A stretch of DNA of 64,000 nucleotides, from positions 1-64,000 of the forward strand of contig JAIUNK010000015.1 of NCBI GenBank assembly GCA_020161845.1, in the 5' to 3' direction. Shown in pieces: positions 46,038-53,692 of the stretch (the first letter of the stretch is position 1; every line of letters begins with the position of its first letter). The notes beneath the pieces are model-generated. The model made no database searches and was not told where the DNA came from. It was given only the letters and a program-made list of their open reading frames with translations. Source of the DNA: Actinomycetota bacterium. GTDB lineage: Bacteria; Actinomycetota; Actinomycetes; Actinomycetales; Dermatophilaceae. A program made the position numbers and the translations under genes.

Positions 46038-46082
46038 GGGCGCCTGGGCGGATCCGGCCGAGCCGGGCGGGCCCAGGCGCCC
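46038..46082 (+). terminator. Hairpin terminator of gdh
   Basis: Perfect 12-bp arms (46038-46049 with 46071-46082) with a 21-base loop that can itself pair partly, starting 12 bases after the gdh stop. Confidence 0.65.
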
Positions 46083-46126
46083 GGCGGGCGTCGTACGACG
46101 TGCGAGGCGCGACCCGGCTCGCCGGG

Positions 46127-46132
46127 TACGCT
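46127..46132 (+). promoter_or_regulatory. -10-like element of pdtaS
   Basis: TACGCT ends six bases before the GTG at 46139; this picks GTG 46139 over the start 39 bases upstream and implies a leaderless mRNA. Confidence 0.5.
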
Positions 46133-46138
46133 CGGCCC

Positions 46139-47716
46139 GTGCCCACCCTGAACGACGTGCTGGTCGGCCATCCGAGCCTGGCGGCCACGGATGTCGACTG
46201 GCTGCATCTGCTGGTGGGGGATTGGCAGATCCTCTCGGACCTGTCCTTCGCCGACCTCGTGCTCTGGGTGCGGGGCACGACGCTCGCCGCGGACGGCTGG
46301 GTCGCAGCGATGCATGTGCGCCCCAACACAGGACCGCTGGTGTTCTTCGACGACATCGTGGGGTCGGTCGCTGGGGCGGGCCGGCAGGCCCTGCTCGACC
46401 TCTGCGCGAGCCGCGCCCGGGTGATCCGTGACCAGGGGCTGCAATGGCGGGACGACGCCCCGGTGCGGGAGGACGCGATCCCGGTGGTGCGCGCCGGCCG
46501 GGTGCTCGCCGTCATCACCAGGCACAGCAACCTCGCGGCGATGCGCAGCCCGAGCCGGCTGGAGCTGACCTATCGCGGCATCGCCGACACCCTGGCCCGG
46601 ATGATCGCCAGCGGGGAGTTCCCGACGCTGGGAGCGCCTACCGGGCTGCGGCGCGGCGCGCCGCGGGTGGGCGACGGCGTTCTGCGGCTCGACGTGGAGG
46701 GGGTGGTGATGTATGCCAGCCCCAACGCCATCTCCGCGCTGCACCGCCTCGGGCATCACGGCGACATCGACGGGGTCTCCCTCAGCGAGGTCACCACGGC
46801 CCTGATCCCGGACTACACCCAGGTCGACGAGGCGCTTGCGGTGGTGGTCACCGGCCGGGCCCCGTGGCGCACCGAGGTCGAGTCCCGGTTCGCGACCCTG
46901 TCGCTGCGCGCCATCCCGTTGACCGAGGGCGGCGCCCGAATCGGGGCGCTGGTCCTGGTCCGGGACGTCAGCGAGTTGCGCCGGCGGGAGCGCGAGCTGC
47001 TGACCAAGGACGCCACCATCCGCGAGATCCATCACCGGGTGAAGAACAACCTGCAGACCGTGGCCGCCCTGCTGCGCCTGCAGTCGCGACGGGTCGCCGA
47101 CGAACATGCGAGGTCGGCCCTGCAGGAGGCGGAGCGCCGGGTCGCCACGATCGCGCTGGTGCACGACACGTTGAGTCGCACCCTGGACGAGGTGGTGGAC
47201 TTCGACGAGATCGTGGCCCGCGCGCTCAACGCGGTGGTGGAGGTCGCCAATCAGGACGACGACATCTCCTGGCGACGGACGGGTCGGTTCGGGCATCTGA
47301 CGCCCGACGACGCGACCTCGATGGCGATGATCGTGACCGAACTCGTGCACAACGCGGTCGAGCACGGGCTGCGGCCCGGCGGCGGGGTGGTCACCGTCGA
47401 TGCGCATCGTGAGCGGCACGGTGACGACGACTATCTGACGGTCGTGGTCGGCGACGACGGGGCGGGCTTGCCGGCGGACTTCCGGCCTGGCGGCTCAGGC
47501 TTGGGGACCCAGATCGTCAGCGCGTTGGTGCAGGATCTGCGCGGCGAGATCACCTGGCGGGCCCGCGAACCCCGGGGCACCGAGGCGCGCTTGCAGGCGC
47601 GCTTGCGGCGCCTGCCGGCCACGGGTGGCTGGCGTGACTCGGCTGCCGGCGGCTTGCGCGACCCGGCGACGGGCGGCTTGCGCGACCCGGGAAGCGCCGG
47701 CTGGCGCGACCAGTGA
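46139..47716 (+). CDS. pdtaS: Sensor histidine kinase PdtaS
   Basis: A 525-residue soluble kinase. Residues about 1-150 are a GAF-like domain (TLNDVLVGHPSLAATDVDWL, VREDAIPVVRAGRVLAVITR). A PAS domain follows (VMYASPNAISALHRLGHHGD). The HisKA_2 domain has TIREIHHRVKNNLQTVAALL with His299 as likely phospho-acceptor. The ATPase domain has MIVTELVHNAVEHG and GDDGAGLPADFRPGGSGLG. Mycobacterial PdtaS passes phosphate to PdtaR, an RNA-binding antiterminator, and senses copper and NO. The tail carries four 8-residue repeats (TGGWRDSA type). Adjacent whiB1 matches Rv3220c-Rv3219. Confidence 0.92.
   Translation: MPTLNDVLVGHPSLAATDVDWLHLLVGDWQILSDLSFADLVLWVRGTTLAADGWVAAMHVRPNTGPLVFFDDIVGSVAGAGRQALLDLCASRARVIRDQGLQWRDDAPVREDAIPVVRAGRVLAVITRHSNLAAMRSPSRLELTYRGIADTLARMIASGEFPTLGAPTGLRRGAPRVGDGVLRLDVEGVVMYASPNAISALHRLGHHGDIDGVSLSEVTTALIPDYTQVDEALAVVVTGRAPWRTEVESRFATLSLRAIPLTEGGARIGALVLVRDVSELRRRERELLTKDATIREIHHRVKNNLQTVAALLRLQSRRVADEHARSALQEAERRVATIALVHDTLSRTLDEVVDFDEIVARALNAVVEVANQDDDISWRRTGRFGHLTPDDATSMAMIVTELVHNAVEHGLRPGGGVVTVDAHRERHGDDDYLTVVVGDDGAGLPADFRPGGSGLGTQIVSALVQDLRGEITWRAREPRGTEARLQARLRRLPATGGWRDSAAGGLRDPATGGLRDPGSAGWRDQ
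47621..47716 (+). repeat. 24-bp tandem repeats in pdtaS tail
   Basis: Four 24-bp units at 47621, 47645, 47669 and 47693 encode TGGWRDSA, AGGLRDPA, TGGLRDPG and SAGWRDQ-stop. The last unit supplies the stop codon. Unit length equals that of the mtrB tail repeat, but the sequence is unrelated. Confidence 0.9.
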
Positions 47717-47750
47717 GGCGGACGTCCGTCTGCTTCGGGCCGAAACGGCG

Positions 47751-47788
47751 GTCGGCGCGGGGTGACCGAATGGTCGCCCCGCGCCGAC
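47751..47788 (+). terminator. Bidirectional hairpin between pdtaS and whiB1
   Basis: A 17-bp stem with one mismatch (47751-47767 with 47772-47788) and a GAAT loop sits between the convergent pdtaS and whiB1 genes and could stop transcription from both sides. Confidence 0.75.
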
Positions 47789-47806
47789 GCGCGGATGGTG
47801 CAGGGG

Positions 47807-48055
47807 TCAGCCGGCCCGACGGGCTCGGGCGTTGCGGCGCTTCAGCGCGCGACGCTCGTCCTCGGAAAGCCCGCCCCAGACACCGGCGTCCTGCCCGGAC
47901 TCCAGTGCCCACTTCAGGCAGGTGTCCTGTACGTCACAGCGACGGCACACGGACTTGGCCTCCTCGATCTGGAGGAGGGCAGGCCCCGTGTTGCCGATCG
48001 GGAAGAAGAGTTCGGGGTCCTCTTCCAGGCATGCAGCGCGGTCGCGCCAGTCCAT
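47807..48055 (-). CDS. whiB1: WhiB1-type iron-sulfur transcriptional regulator
   Basis: An 82-residue Wbl protein: WRDRAACLEEDPELFFPIG, KSVCRRCDVQDTCLKWAL (C-X2-C-X5-C), DAGVWGGLSEDERRALKRR and a basic tail. Four Cys hold a [4Fe-4S] cluster; WhiB1 binds the housekeeping sigma factor and reacts with NO. ATG 48055 follows AGGAG. It is convergent with pdtaS, as in M. tuberculosis, where whiB1 is essential. The upstream 130 bases lead into a tiny ORF on the same strand. Confidence 0.94.
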   Translation of the reverse strand: MDWRDRAACLEEDPELFFPIGNTGPALLQIEEAKSVCRRCDVQDTCLKWALESGQDAGVWGGLSEDERRALKRRNARARRAG

Positions 48056-48188
48056 GGTGTGCTCCTGTGGGGAATCGTGCGGTGCGGTTCATGCTGGTGT
48101 GAACCCAAGCCTCCGAAGAGGCAAGCGTCAGCCCGGTTGAGATCGGGGAGTCGTGGCGGCGATGGGGCCGTCGTCGAGCGCTAGGCAC

Positions 48189-48254
48189 TCAAGGAGTCGA
48201 CGAATCCTGCGCGACGATGCCAACAACGATGGTGGCCGCCTTGTTCCACACCAT
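48189..48254 (-). CDS. Candidate 21-residue peptide upstream of whiB1
   Basis: ATG 48254 is preceded by GGGAGGTG, an ideal Shine-Dalgarno at five-base spacing, rarer in this leaderless-rich genome. The frame reads MVWNKAATIVVGIVAQDSST plus one Pro and a stop: a short hydrophobic centre with polar ends, compatible with a membrane micropeptide or a leader peptide. Direct evidence of translation is lacking and the peptide is too short to judge codon bias. Confidence 0.4.
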   Translation of the reverse strand: MVWNKAATIVVGIVAQDSSTP

Positions 48255-48509
48255 CAGCACCTCCCATGGTTCGCGTAGCGAGTCTGGTTGACTCGTGGAC
48301 GTCGAACGCCAGGCGCTGATCGACTTGTTAGTGTAGGTCGTTCCCCGTGCGCGGGGGAAGGGTTTAGGGCGAATGTGCGCACAGAATCCGCTGTGATTTT
48401 CCTGGGTGTCGCGAACCTCCCTGCGGCTCTGCCAAGTCGGGCGATCGACCTGGTGGCCTGCGGCGAGACCGGCCCCATGGTTGTCGGACCGCCCCGCCGT
48501 CGGAGCCCG

Positions 48510-48515
48510 TACGGT
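48510..48515 (+). promoter_or_regulatory. -10-like element of small membrane protein gene
   Basis: TACGGT ends six bases before the GTG at 48522, a leaderless arrangement that selects this start among several in-frame candidates. Confidence 0.45.
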
Positions 48516-48521
48516 GGGCGT

Positions 48522-48974
48522 GTGTCCCGTCACGTTGACCAGCGCCCCCCCGGTTCGGCCGGGTCCGACGAGGTCCCCCGCGGGTTTCGTCTCGCCGCCG
48601 CCCTGCTCGCCGTGCAGGTCCTGGCCATCCTGGGCTTTTCCGGCTTCTATCTGGTCGAGTTGGCGCTGGGCGCCGAAGCGAACGCGACGCAGACCGTCAT
48701 GTCCGTCGTCACGTTCCTGGTCGGAGCCGCCGCTTTGGCGGTGGTGGCCCGCGGGCTGTTCCGGGGCGCCGGGTGGGCCCGGACGCCGTCGGTCCTGTGG
48801 AATGTCCTGGTGCTACTGATCGCCGTCAGCCTCGCCCAGTCGGGCCAGCTGCCGTGGTCCCTCGCCGTCGGTGCGGTGGCGGTGGGCGGCATCGTCGGCG
48901 TCCTGGCGGCGGGCCGGACCGCCCGCCACCAGAGCGGGGCTACTGCTGGTCACGACGGCTCACCGGCGCGCTGA
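48522..48974 (+). CDS. Small four-helix membrane protein
   Basis: A 150-residue protein of unknown family. After a polar 25-residue start there are four hydrophobic helices: FRLAAALLAVQVLAILGFSG, VMSVVTFLVGAAALAVVARG, PSVLWNVLVLLIAVSLAQSG and LAVGAVAVGGIVGVLAAGRT, and a short polar end. Such small proteins are widespread and unannotated in actinobacteria. Its 3' end overlaps the 3' end of the FHA-FtsK gene on the other strand by 25 bases, so the two are convergent. Confidence 0.75.
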   Translation: MSRHVDQRPPGSAGSDEVPRGFRLAAALLAVQVLAILGFSGFYLVELALGAEANATQTVMSVVTFLVGAAALAVVARGLFRGAGWARTPSVLWNVLVLLIAVSLAQSGQLPWSLAVGAVAVGGIVGVLAAGRTARHQSGATAGHDGSPAR

Positions 48975-51900
48975 TCGGCGACCTGGACCGCGCGGACCCG
49001 GTGCTCCTCGACGAGGAAACCGCGCCCCGGCAGGGGCGGCTCCCCGTCGGGCAGGGCGATCCCGAACAGCTCGGCGCCGCGCGGACCGGGGCAGAGGAGC
49101 AGCCCGTACGTCGAGCGCCGCAGCACCCCGACGACACCGCGGTAGGCGGAGACCAACGTCCCGAGCGTCCCGGCCAGCACCAGCGACCCCGCCCGGGGGT
49201 TGGTGGCGAACTCGGCCAGCACGTCGTCGTACGGTCCGCCGAGCAGGGCGTCCACGTCGTCCACGAGGCAGACGGTCCCCTGCTGGTCGCGGAGCTGCGC
49301 GCCCAGCTCGGCGGGGCTGAGCTGGGGGTCCCGTCCCGACAGGGACAGTGCCGGCGGCCCGCCGGCATCCTGCAGGACCGCGAACAGGCGCCGCAGCGCG
49401 GTGCTGCGGCCGCTGCCGCGCGGTCCGGCGACGATCAGGCCACGGCCGTCGAGGACGACGGTGGCGACGCTGCCGTCGCCGGCCAGCCCGAGGGCCAGCG
49501 CACCCGGCTCCCCGTCGGCGCGGAGCTCCTCTGGCCCGACTCGGCCGGGCAGGCTGCGGACCCGCAGCCGCGGGCCAGGGCATCCCGTGTGCCGGGCGAG
49601 CGACGAGGCGGCGCGGGCGGCGATCGTCGGTTCCTCGGTCGGCGCCGCCGTGGCGATCTGCGTCTGGTCATGGGCGTGCTCATGGACGGGGGCAAGGGGG
49701 CCGTACCGGGCCACCTGCGCACCGAGACCGGATCCGCCGAGCCGAACCCGTCCCGGGGGCACGCGACCCGCCCGGACGTCCAAGCCGGCCAGGTAGGCAT
49801 CGGTGGGGTCGGCCAGGTCCAGCACGAACCGCTCGGCGAGGATGGTGGCCAGCGGTCCGGTCAGGAGCTCTCGGCCGCCCGCGGCGAGCAGGGTCAGTCC
49901 GGCGCCGCCGCGAACGGCCTGCACCAGGCTCTCGGTGCCGCCGCCGTGATCGATCCGGTCGAGCACCGCGCGGAGCTGTTCCCAGCCGTCCACGACCAGG
50001 AGCCGGACGGCCCCGTCAATGGGTCTGCCGGCCTGAGCGGCGTCGCGCAGGGCACCGACCAGGCGCCGCAGCGCGCCGTCCTCGTCCAGCCGCAAATACG
50101 CCCCGACGTGCGGGTAGCGGGCGAGCGGTGCGAGGGCGCCGCTTCCGTCGATGAGGTACGCCGTGAGCCGGGCGGGGCAGTGGGCATCCAGCGCGGCGAC
50201 CGTGAGTGATCGCAGGGTCGTGGAGCGGCCACTGCGAGGGCCCCCCACCACGGCGAGATGGGAGCCGGCGACCGGCTGCCAGGTGCCGGCCCACTGCCGT
50301 TGGCGCGCCGGGTCGTCGACCAGCAGGACGGGGGCCAGTGGGGTCTCGCAGTCCCGCCGGTCGGCCGGTGGGTTCGCGGTGGGGTGGTCCGCTGGGGCGG
50401 CGGTGGGGTGGGCCGTCCCTCGTGCCGGCGTGACCTGGCCCACGTCGTACGACGTCAGCTCGCGCACCGCCACCGACGTGGGCAGCGGCGGGAGCCACGG
50501 CGGGGGCGCCGGGTGGGCGTCGACGAGCATGGCCGCCTCGGCGAGGGTCCGGGCCACCCGGCGCACGTCGCTGTCCGCGGGCGAGGCGTCCGCGGGCCGC
50601 GGCAGCGCGTCGGGATCGGAGGTGGCGGAGGTGGCTGGGGCGGAGGCGGCGGAGGCGGCGGAGGCGGCGGCCAGGATCGGCAGGTCTGCCCAGGGGGTGA
50701 GCAGATCGGCGGCATCGAGGCGGTGGACCTCGATCGGATCGGTGCCGTCGCCGGTGGTGGCCGTCCCGCCGAGGTAGCTGGTCTGGATCACCAGGGGGGT
50801 GGCCGAGCCCGTGCGCACCACCGCCCGACCCGGCCGCCGCGGGCTGATCGCGGCCGCCTGCTCGGACTCGACGATGTCGAGGGAGTCGACCGCATCGCGC
50901 ACCCGCAGGGCGATCCGAAGGGCCAGGTTGGCGCGCATGTCGGCCGAGACGATGCCGGCGGGGCGTTGGGTCGCCAGCACCAGGTGCAGTCCCAGGGACC
51001 GGCCGAGGGCGGCGAGCCGGACCAGGCCCGTGACGAAGTCGGGGAGCTCCTCGGCCAGGGCGCGGAACTCGTCGACGACGATGACCAGGCGCGGCAGGTG
51101 GTGCAGGCGGGTGCCGTCCGGCGCCGTGGCACCGGCGTCCACCCGGGCGGCGTACTCGTCGAGGTCGCCGGCCCCGACGGCCCGCAGCCGCGCCTCCCGG
51201 GTGGTCAGTTCGGCCTCCAGCCCGGCCAACGCCCGCCGGGTCTGCTCGGCGTCCAGGTCGGTGACCAGCCCGACCGTGTGCGGCAGGTGCGCGCAGGCGT
51301 CGAACGCCGCGCCGCCCTTGTAGTCCACCAGCACGAACGCCAACCGGTCGGGCCGATTGCCCAGCGCGAGGGCCACCAGCAGGGCCCGCAGCAGTTCGGA
51401 CTTTCCGGCGCCGGTGGTCCCGCCGACCAGGGCGTGCGGGCCGTCGCGGCGCAGGTCGTATTCGGCGGGGCCGGCCGCGTCGAGGCCCAGGATGAAGGCC
51501 GTGCTCGCCGGGCGGGACCGCCACCGCTGCGCTTGCCGGGCAGCGTCGAAGACGTCCGGGCCGTAGCTGTCGGTGAGTCGGACGACGTCGGGCAGCGCGG
51601 CGCGGCTGCCCGGGGTGACATCGCGCAACGGGGCCAGCGCTCGGCCGAGTCGGTGGGCCAGCGTCGGACGCAGCCCGTCCGGTCGAGCCACCACCAGGTC
51701 CTGCGGGGTGACCAGGCGAACCGTGACGCCGGCGCCCGACCCGGCGACGGTGGCCACGGCGCGACACTCGCCGGGCAGCTCGTCCGGACTGTCGGCAAGG
51801 CAGAGGGCCACCAGGCCCCGGGCCGGGCCGTCGCGCAGCAGCCGGGCCAGGCCGGGCTGCTGGGCGAGGCTGCGGCCGCCGGCGAGGAGCAGCAGGTGTC

Positions 51901-53644
51901 CGGGTGGCGTCGGGTCGGGGCCGCCCAGCCCCGCCGGGCTTCGGTCGGCGCCCGCCGGGTCGTGCTCGTCCAGGATGCCGGTCAGCTCGGCGACGACGCG
52001 GGCCAGGCTCTCCCCGGGTACGCCGCAGCGCGCGGGATAGGGCGACTCCGGGTCGCGAGTGTGCGGTGCGGCGCACAGCCAGGACCATTCGGCAAGGCCG
52101 GCCGGGTCGGCGGCCAGCACCCAGATCCGCAGGTCGGCGGGGCTGTGCCAGGCCAGCGCCTGGGCCAGCACGGCCCGGGCGAGCGCCGCCGAGGCCGCCG
52201 TCCGGTCGGCGTGTGCGGGACCGGGCTCGTGCGGCTCGTGGGGGTCCAGGGCATCCGGCGCGAGCCCGACGACGCCCCAGCGAGGCAACGAGACAGGCAC
52301 CGGGAGCTCGGCCAGTTCGGGGTGCGCCACCACCCCGTCCGGGCCGCGGACGCCGGCCCTGGCGCGGACGGATCCCCACCCCAGCGAGAGTTCCAGCCAG
52401 TCGGCATCACCGGGGCGCCGCGCCCACAGCGCGGGCGTGCGGTGCAGGCAGGCCTGCGTGAGCACGTCCAGGTCGGGGCAGTCCGCCCGGCGCTCGGCCC
52501 GTTCCCGCTCCAACCGTCGCGCGAGGTCGTCGCGTAGCCGGGCCAGCGTCTCGGCATGTCGTTGGCCGTCGGCCACGGTGCGTTCCGCGTGGCGCCTGCG
52601 GTCGGCGCGGAACTGGGCCACCGACATGGCCGGTCCGAGCAGGCCGAACGCCAGATAGACGGGGGTCTTCAGGACCACCGCCGCCACCGCGGCGACGACG
52701 AGGGGCAGGACCAGCACGAGCATCGAGAACCGCGGCGGGTCGCCGGGGTTCGGCGCGGCCGGCAGCGTCACCCAGGACTCGGCGCGGGCGGCCCGCACGC
52801 GGGGGGATCGGTGCACGCCCACCGTCCCGTCGTCGGCGGGGCCGCGCGAGTTCGCCGGGGTCCCGCGGAGTGCGTTTTCGGCCTGCGCCGGGGGGCGGTG
52901 GCCGACCGCGAGGTGGAGCACCGTCGAGCTCACCGTGACCGGCAACCCGGGCGGCAGGGGTCGCGGTACCGAGCCGATCGGCACGCCGTCGACCGCCGTG
53001 CCGTTGGCCGTGCCGAGGTCCGCGATGGTGACGCCGTCGCGTGCCACGACCAGGCGGGCGTGCCGCCGGGACAGGCCGGGGTCGGCGAGGCACAGAGCCG
53101 CGCCGGATCCCCGACCGAGGATGGTCGGGCCGTCGGGCAGCGGCAGGATCAGCCCGGCGTCCGGCCCGGCCATCACGCGGACCTCGAGGCCGGTCGGGTT
53201 GTCTTGGCCCGCGCAGGGTGCCGGTCCCAGGCCTGCGGAGGGTGCCGGTCCAGGGTCCGGGGAGGGCGCCGGGCGCGGGTCCGCCGGGCGCCAGGCCAGC
53301 TCGGCGCCGTCGACCAGCGGCTCCCGTCCCAGCGGCTGGGTGTCGGACAGCGGGTCCGTCCCGCACCACCAGGTCGCCCCCGGCGGGGCGCCGGCAGCCC
53401 TGGACAGGAGCGGACGGGCCGCCCCGAACGGCGTACCGGCACCCGCGCGCACCAGCACCCCGATCCGCGACGATGCGGCGTCGGGTGCTCCGGCGGCGCG
53501 CAACTCCAGGGGCAGGTCCACGGGCCGCATGCTCGCGCACCACAAGGGGGCGGTGCGGACGCCCGGACCAAGCCGGGACCGGCTGGGGACGGCGGCGCGG
53601 GGTGTGGACAGCGGTCGATGCGACGGGGCCGGTAGCGTACTCAT
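48950..53644 (-). CDS. FHA-domain FtsK/SpoIIIE triple ATPase (EssC/EccC-like)
   Basis: A 1,564-residue protein. Residues about 165-230 form an FHA domain (TILGRGSGAALCLADPGLSR, NGTAVDG). Two membrane helices lie at about 305-340 (MLVLVLPLVVAAVAAVVL; LAFGLLGPAMSVA). Three FtsK-type ATPase domains follow. The first has Walker A GGTTGAGKSE and LVIVVDEFRALAEELPDF and is intact. The second (GGPRSGRSTT) and third (AGPRGSGRSTA) have Arg instead of Lys. This is the plan of EssC/EccC motors of type VII secretion. No WXG100 or channel genes are adjacent. Met at 53530 (MRPVDLPLEL) is an alternative start. Confidence 0.87.
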   Translation of the reverse strand: MSTLPAPSHRPLSTPRAAVPSRSRLGPGVRTAPLWCASMRPVDLPLELRAAGAPDAASSRIGVLVRAGAGTPFGAARPLLSRAAGAPPGATWWCGTDPLSDTQPLGREPLVDGAELAWRPADPRPAPSPDPGPAPSAGLGPAPCAGQDNPTGLEVRVMAGPDAGLILPLPDGPTILGRGSGAALCLADPGLSRRHARLVVARDGVTIADLGTANGTAVDGVPIGSVPRPLPPGLPVTVSSTVLHLAVGHRPPAQAENALRGTPANSRGPADDGTVGVHRSPRVRAARAESWVTLPAAPNPGDPPRFSMLVLVLPLVVAAVAAVVLKTPVYLAFGLLGPAMSVAQFRADRRRHAERTVADGQRHAETLARLRDDLARRLERERAERRADCPDLDVLTQACLHRTPALWARRPGDADWLELSLGWGSVRARAGVRGPDGVVAHPELAELPVPVSLPRWGVVGLAPDALDPHEPHEPGPAHADRTAASAALARAVLAQALAWHSPADLRIWVLAADPAGLAEWSWLCAAPHTRDPESPYPARCGVPGESLARVVAELTGILDEHDPAGADRSPAGLGGPDPTPPGHLLLLAGGRSLAQQPGLARLLRDGPARGLVALCLADSPDELPGECRAVATVAGSGAGVTVRLVTPQDLVVARPDGLRPTLAHRLGRALAPLRDVTPGSRAALPDVVRLTDSYGPDVFDAARQAQRWRSRPASTAFILGLDAAGPAEYDLRRDGPHALVGGTTGAGKSELLRALLVALALGNRPDRLAFVLVDYKGGAAFDACAHLPHTVGLVTDLDAEQTRRALAGLEAELTTREARLRAVGAGDLDEYAARVDAGATAPDGTRLHHLPRLVIVVDEFRALAEELPDFVTGLVRLAALGRSLGLHLVLATQRPAGIVSADMRANLALRIALRVRDAVDSLDIVESEQAAAISPRRPGRAVVRTGSATPLVIQTSYLGGTATTGDGTDPIEVHRLDAADLLTPWADLPILAAASAASAASAPATSATSDPDALPRPADASPADSDVRRVARTLAEAAMLVDAHPAPPPWLPPLPTSVAVRELTSYDVGQVTPARGTAHPTAAPADHPTANPPADRRDCETPLAPVLLVDDPARQRQWAGTWQPVAGSHLAVVGGPRSGRSTTLRSLTVAALDAHCPARLTAYLIDGSGALAPLARYPHVGAYLRLDEDGALRRLVGALRDAAQAGRPIDGAVRLLVVDGWEQLRAVLDRIDHGGGTESLVQAVRGGAGLTLLAAGGRELLTGPLATILAERFVLDLADPTDAYLAGLDVRAGRVPPGRVRLGGSGLGAQVARYGPLAPVHEHAHDQTQIATAAPTEEPTIAARAASSLARHTGCPGPRLRVRSLPGRVGPEELRADGEPGALALGLAGDGSVATVVLDGRGLIVAGPRGSGRSTALRRLFAVLQDAGGPPALSLSGRDPQLSPAELGAQLRDQQGTVCLVDDVDALLGGPYDDVLAEFATNPRAGSLVLAGTLGTLVSAYRGVVGVLRRSTYGLLLCPGPRGAELFGIALPDGEPPLPGRGFLVEEHRVRAVQVADQRAGEPS

Positions 53645-53692
53645 CGGGCCGGCGTGGCCGCGCCGGCGACCGCTTACGAGAGGCAGCACCCT

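Larger units (their letters stand above)
48056..48521 (-). promoter_or_regulatory. Long upstream region of whiB1
   Basis: About 465 bases with no conventional gene. It contains a TTGCCT-type -35 candidate near 48115 on the minus strand, a 21-codon ORF with a strong ribosome-binding site (48189-48254), and AT-richer patches near 48310-48370 that could hold promoters for either strand. I found no perfect CRP palindrome here, although whiB1 of M. tuberculosis is CRP-controlled. Confidence 0.35.
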
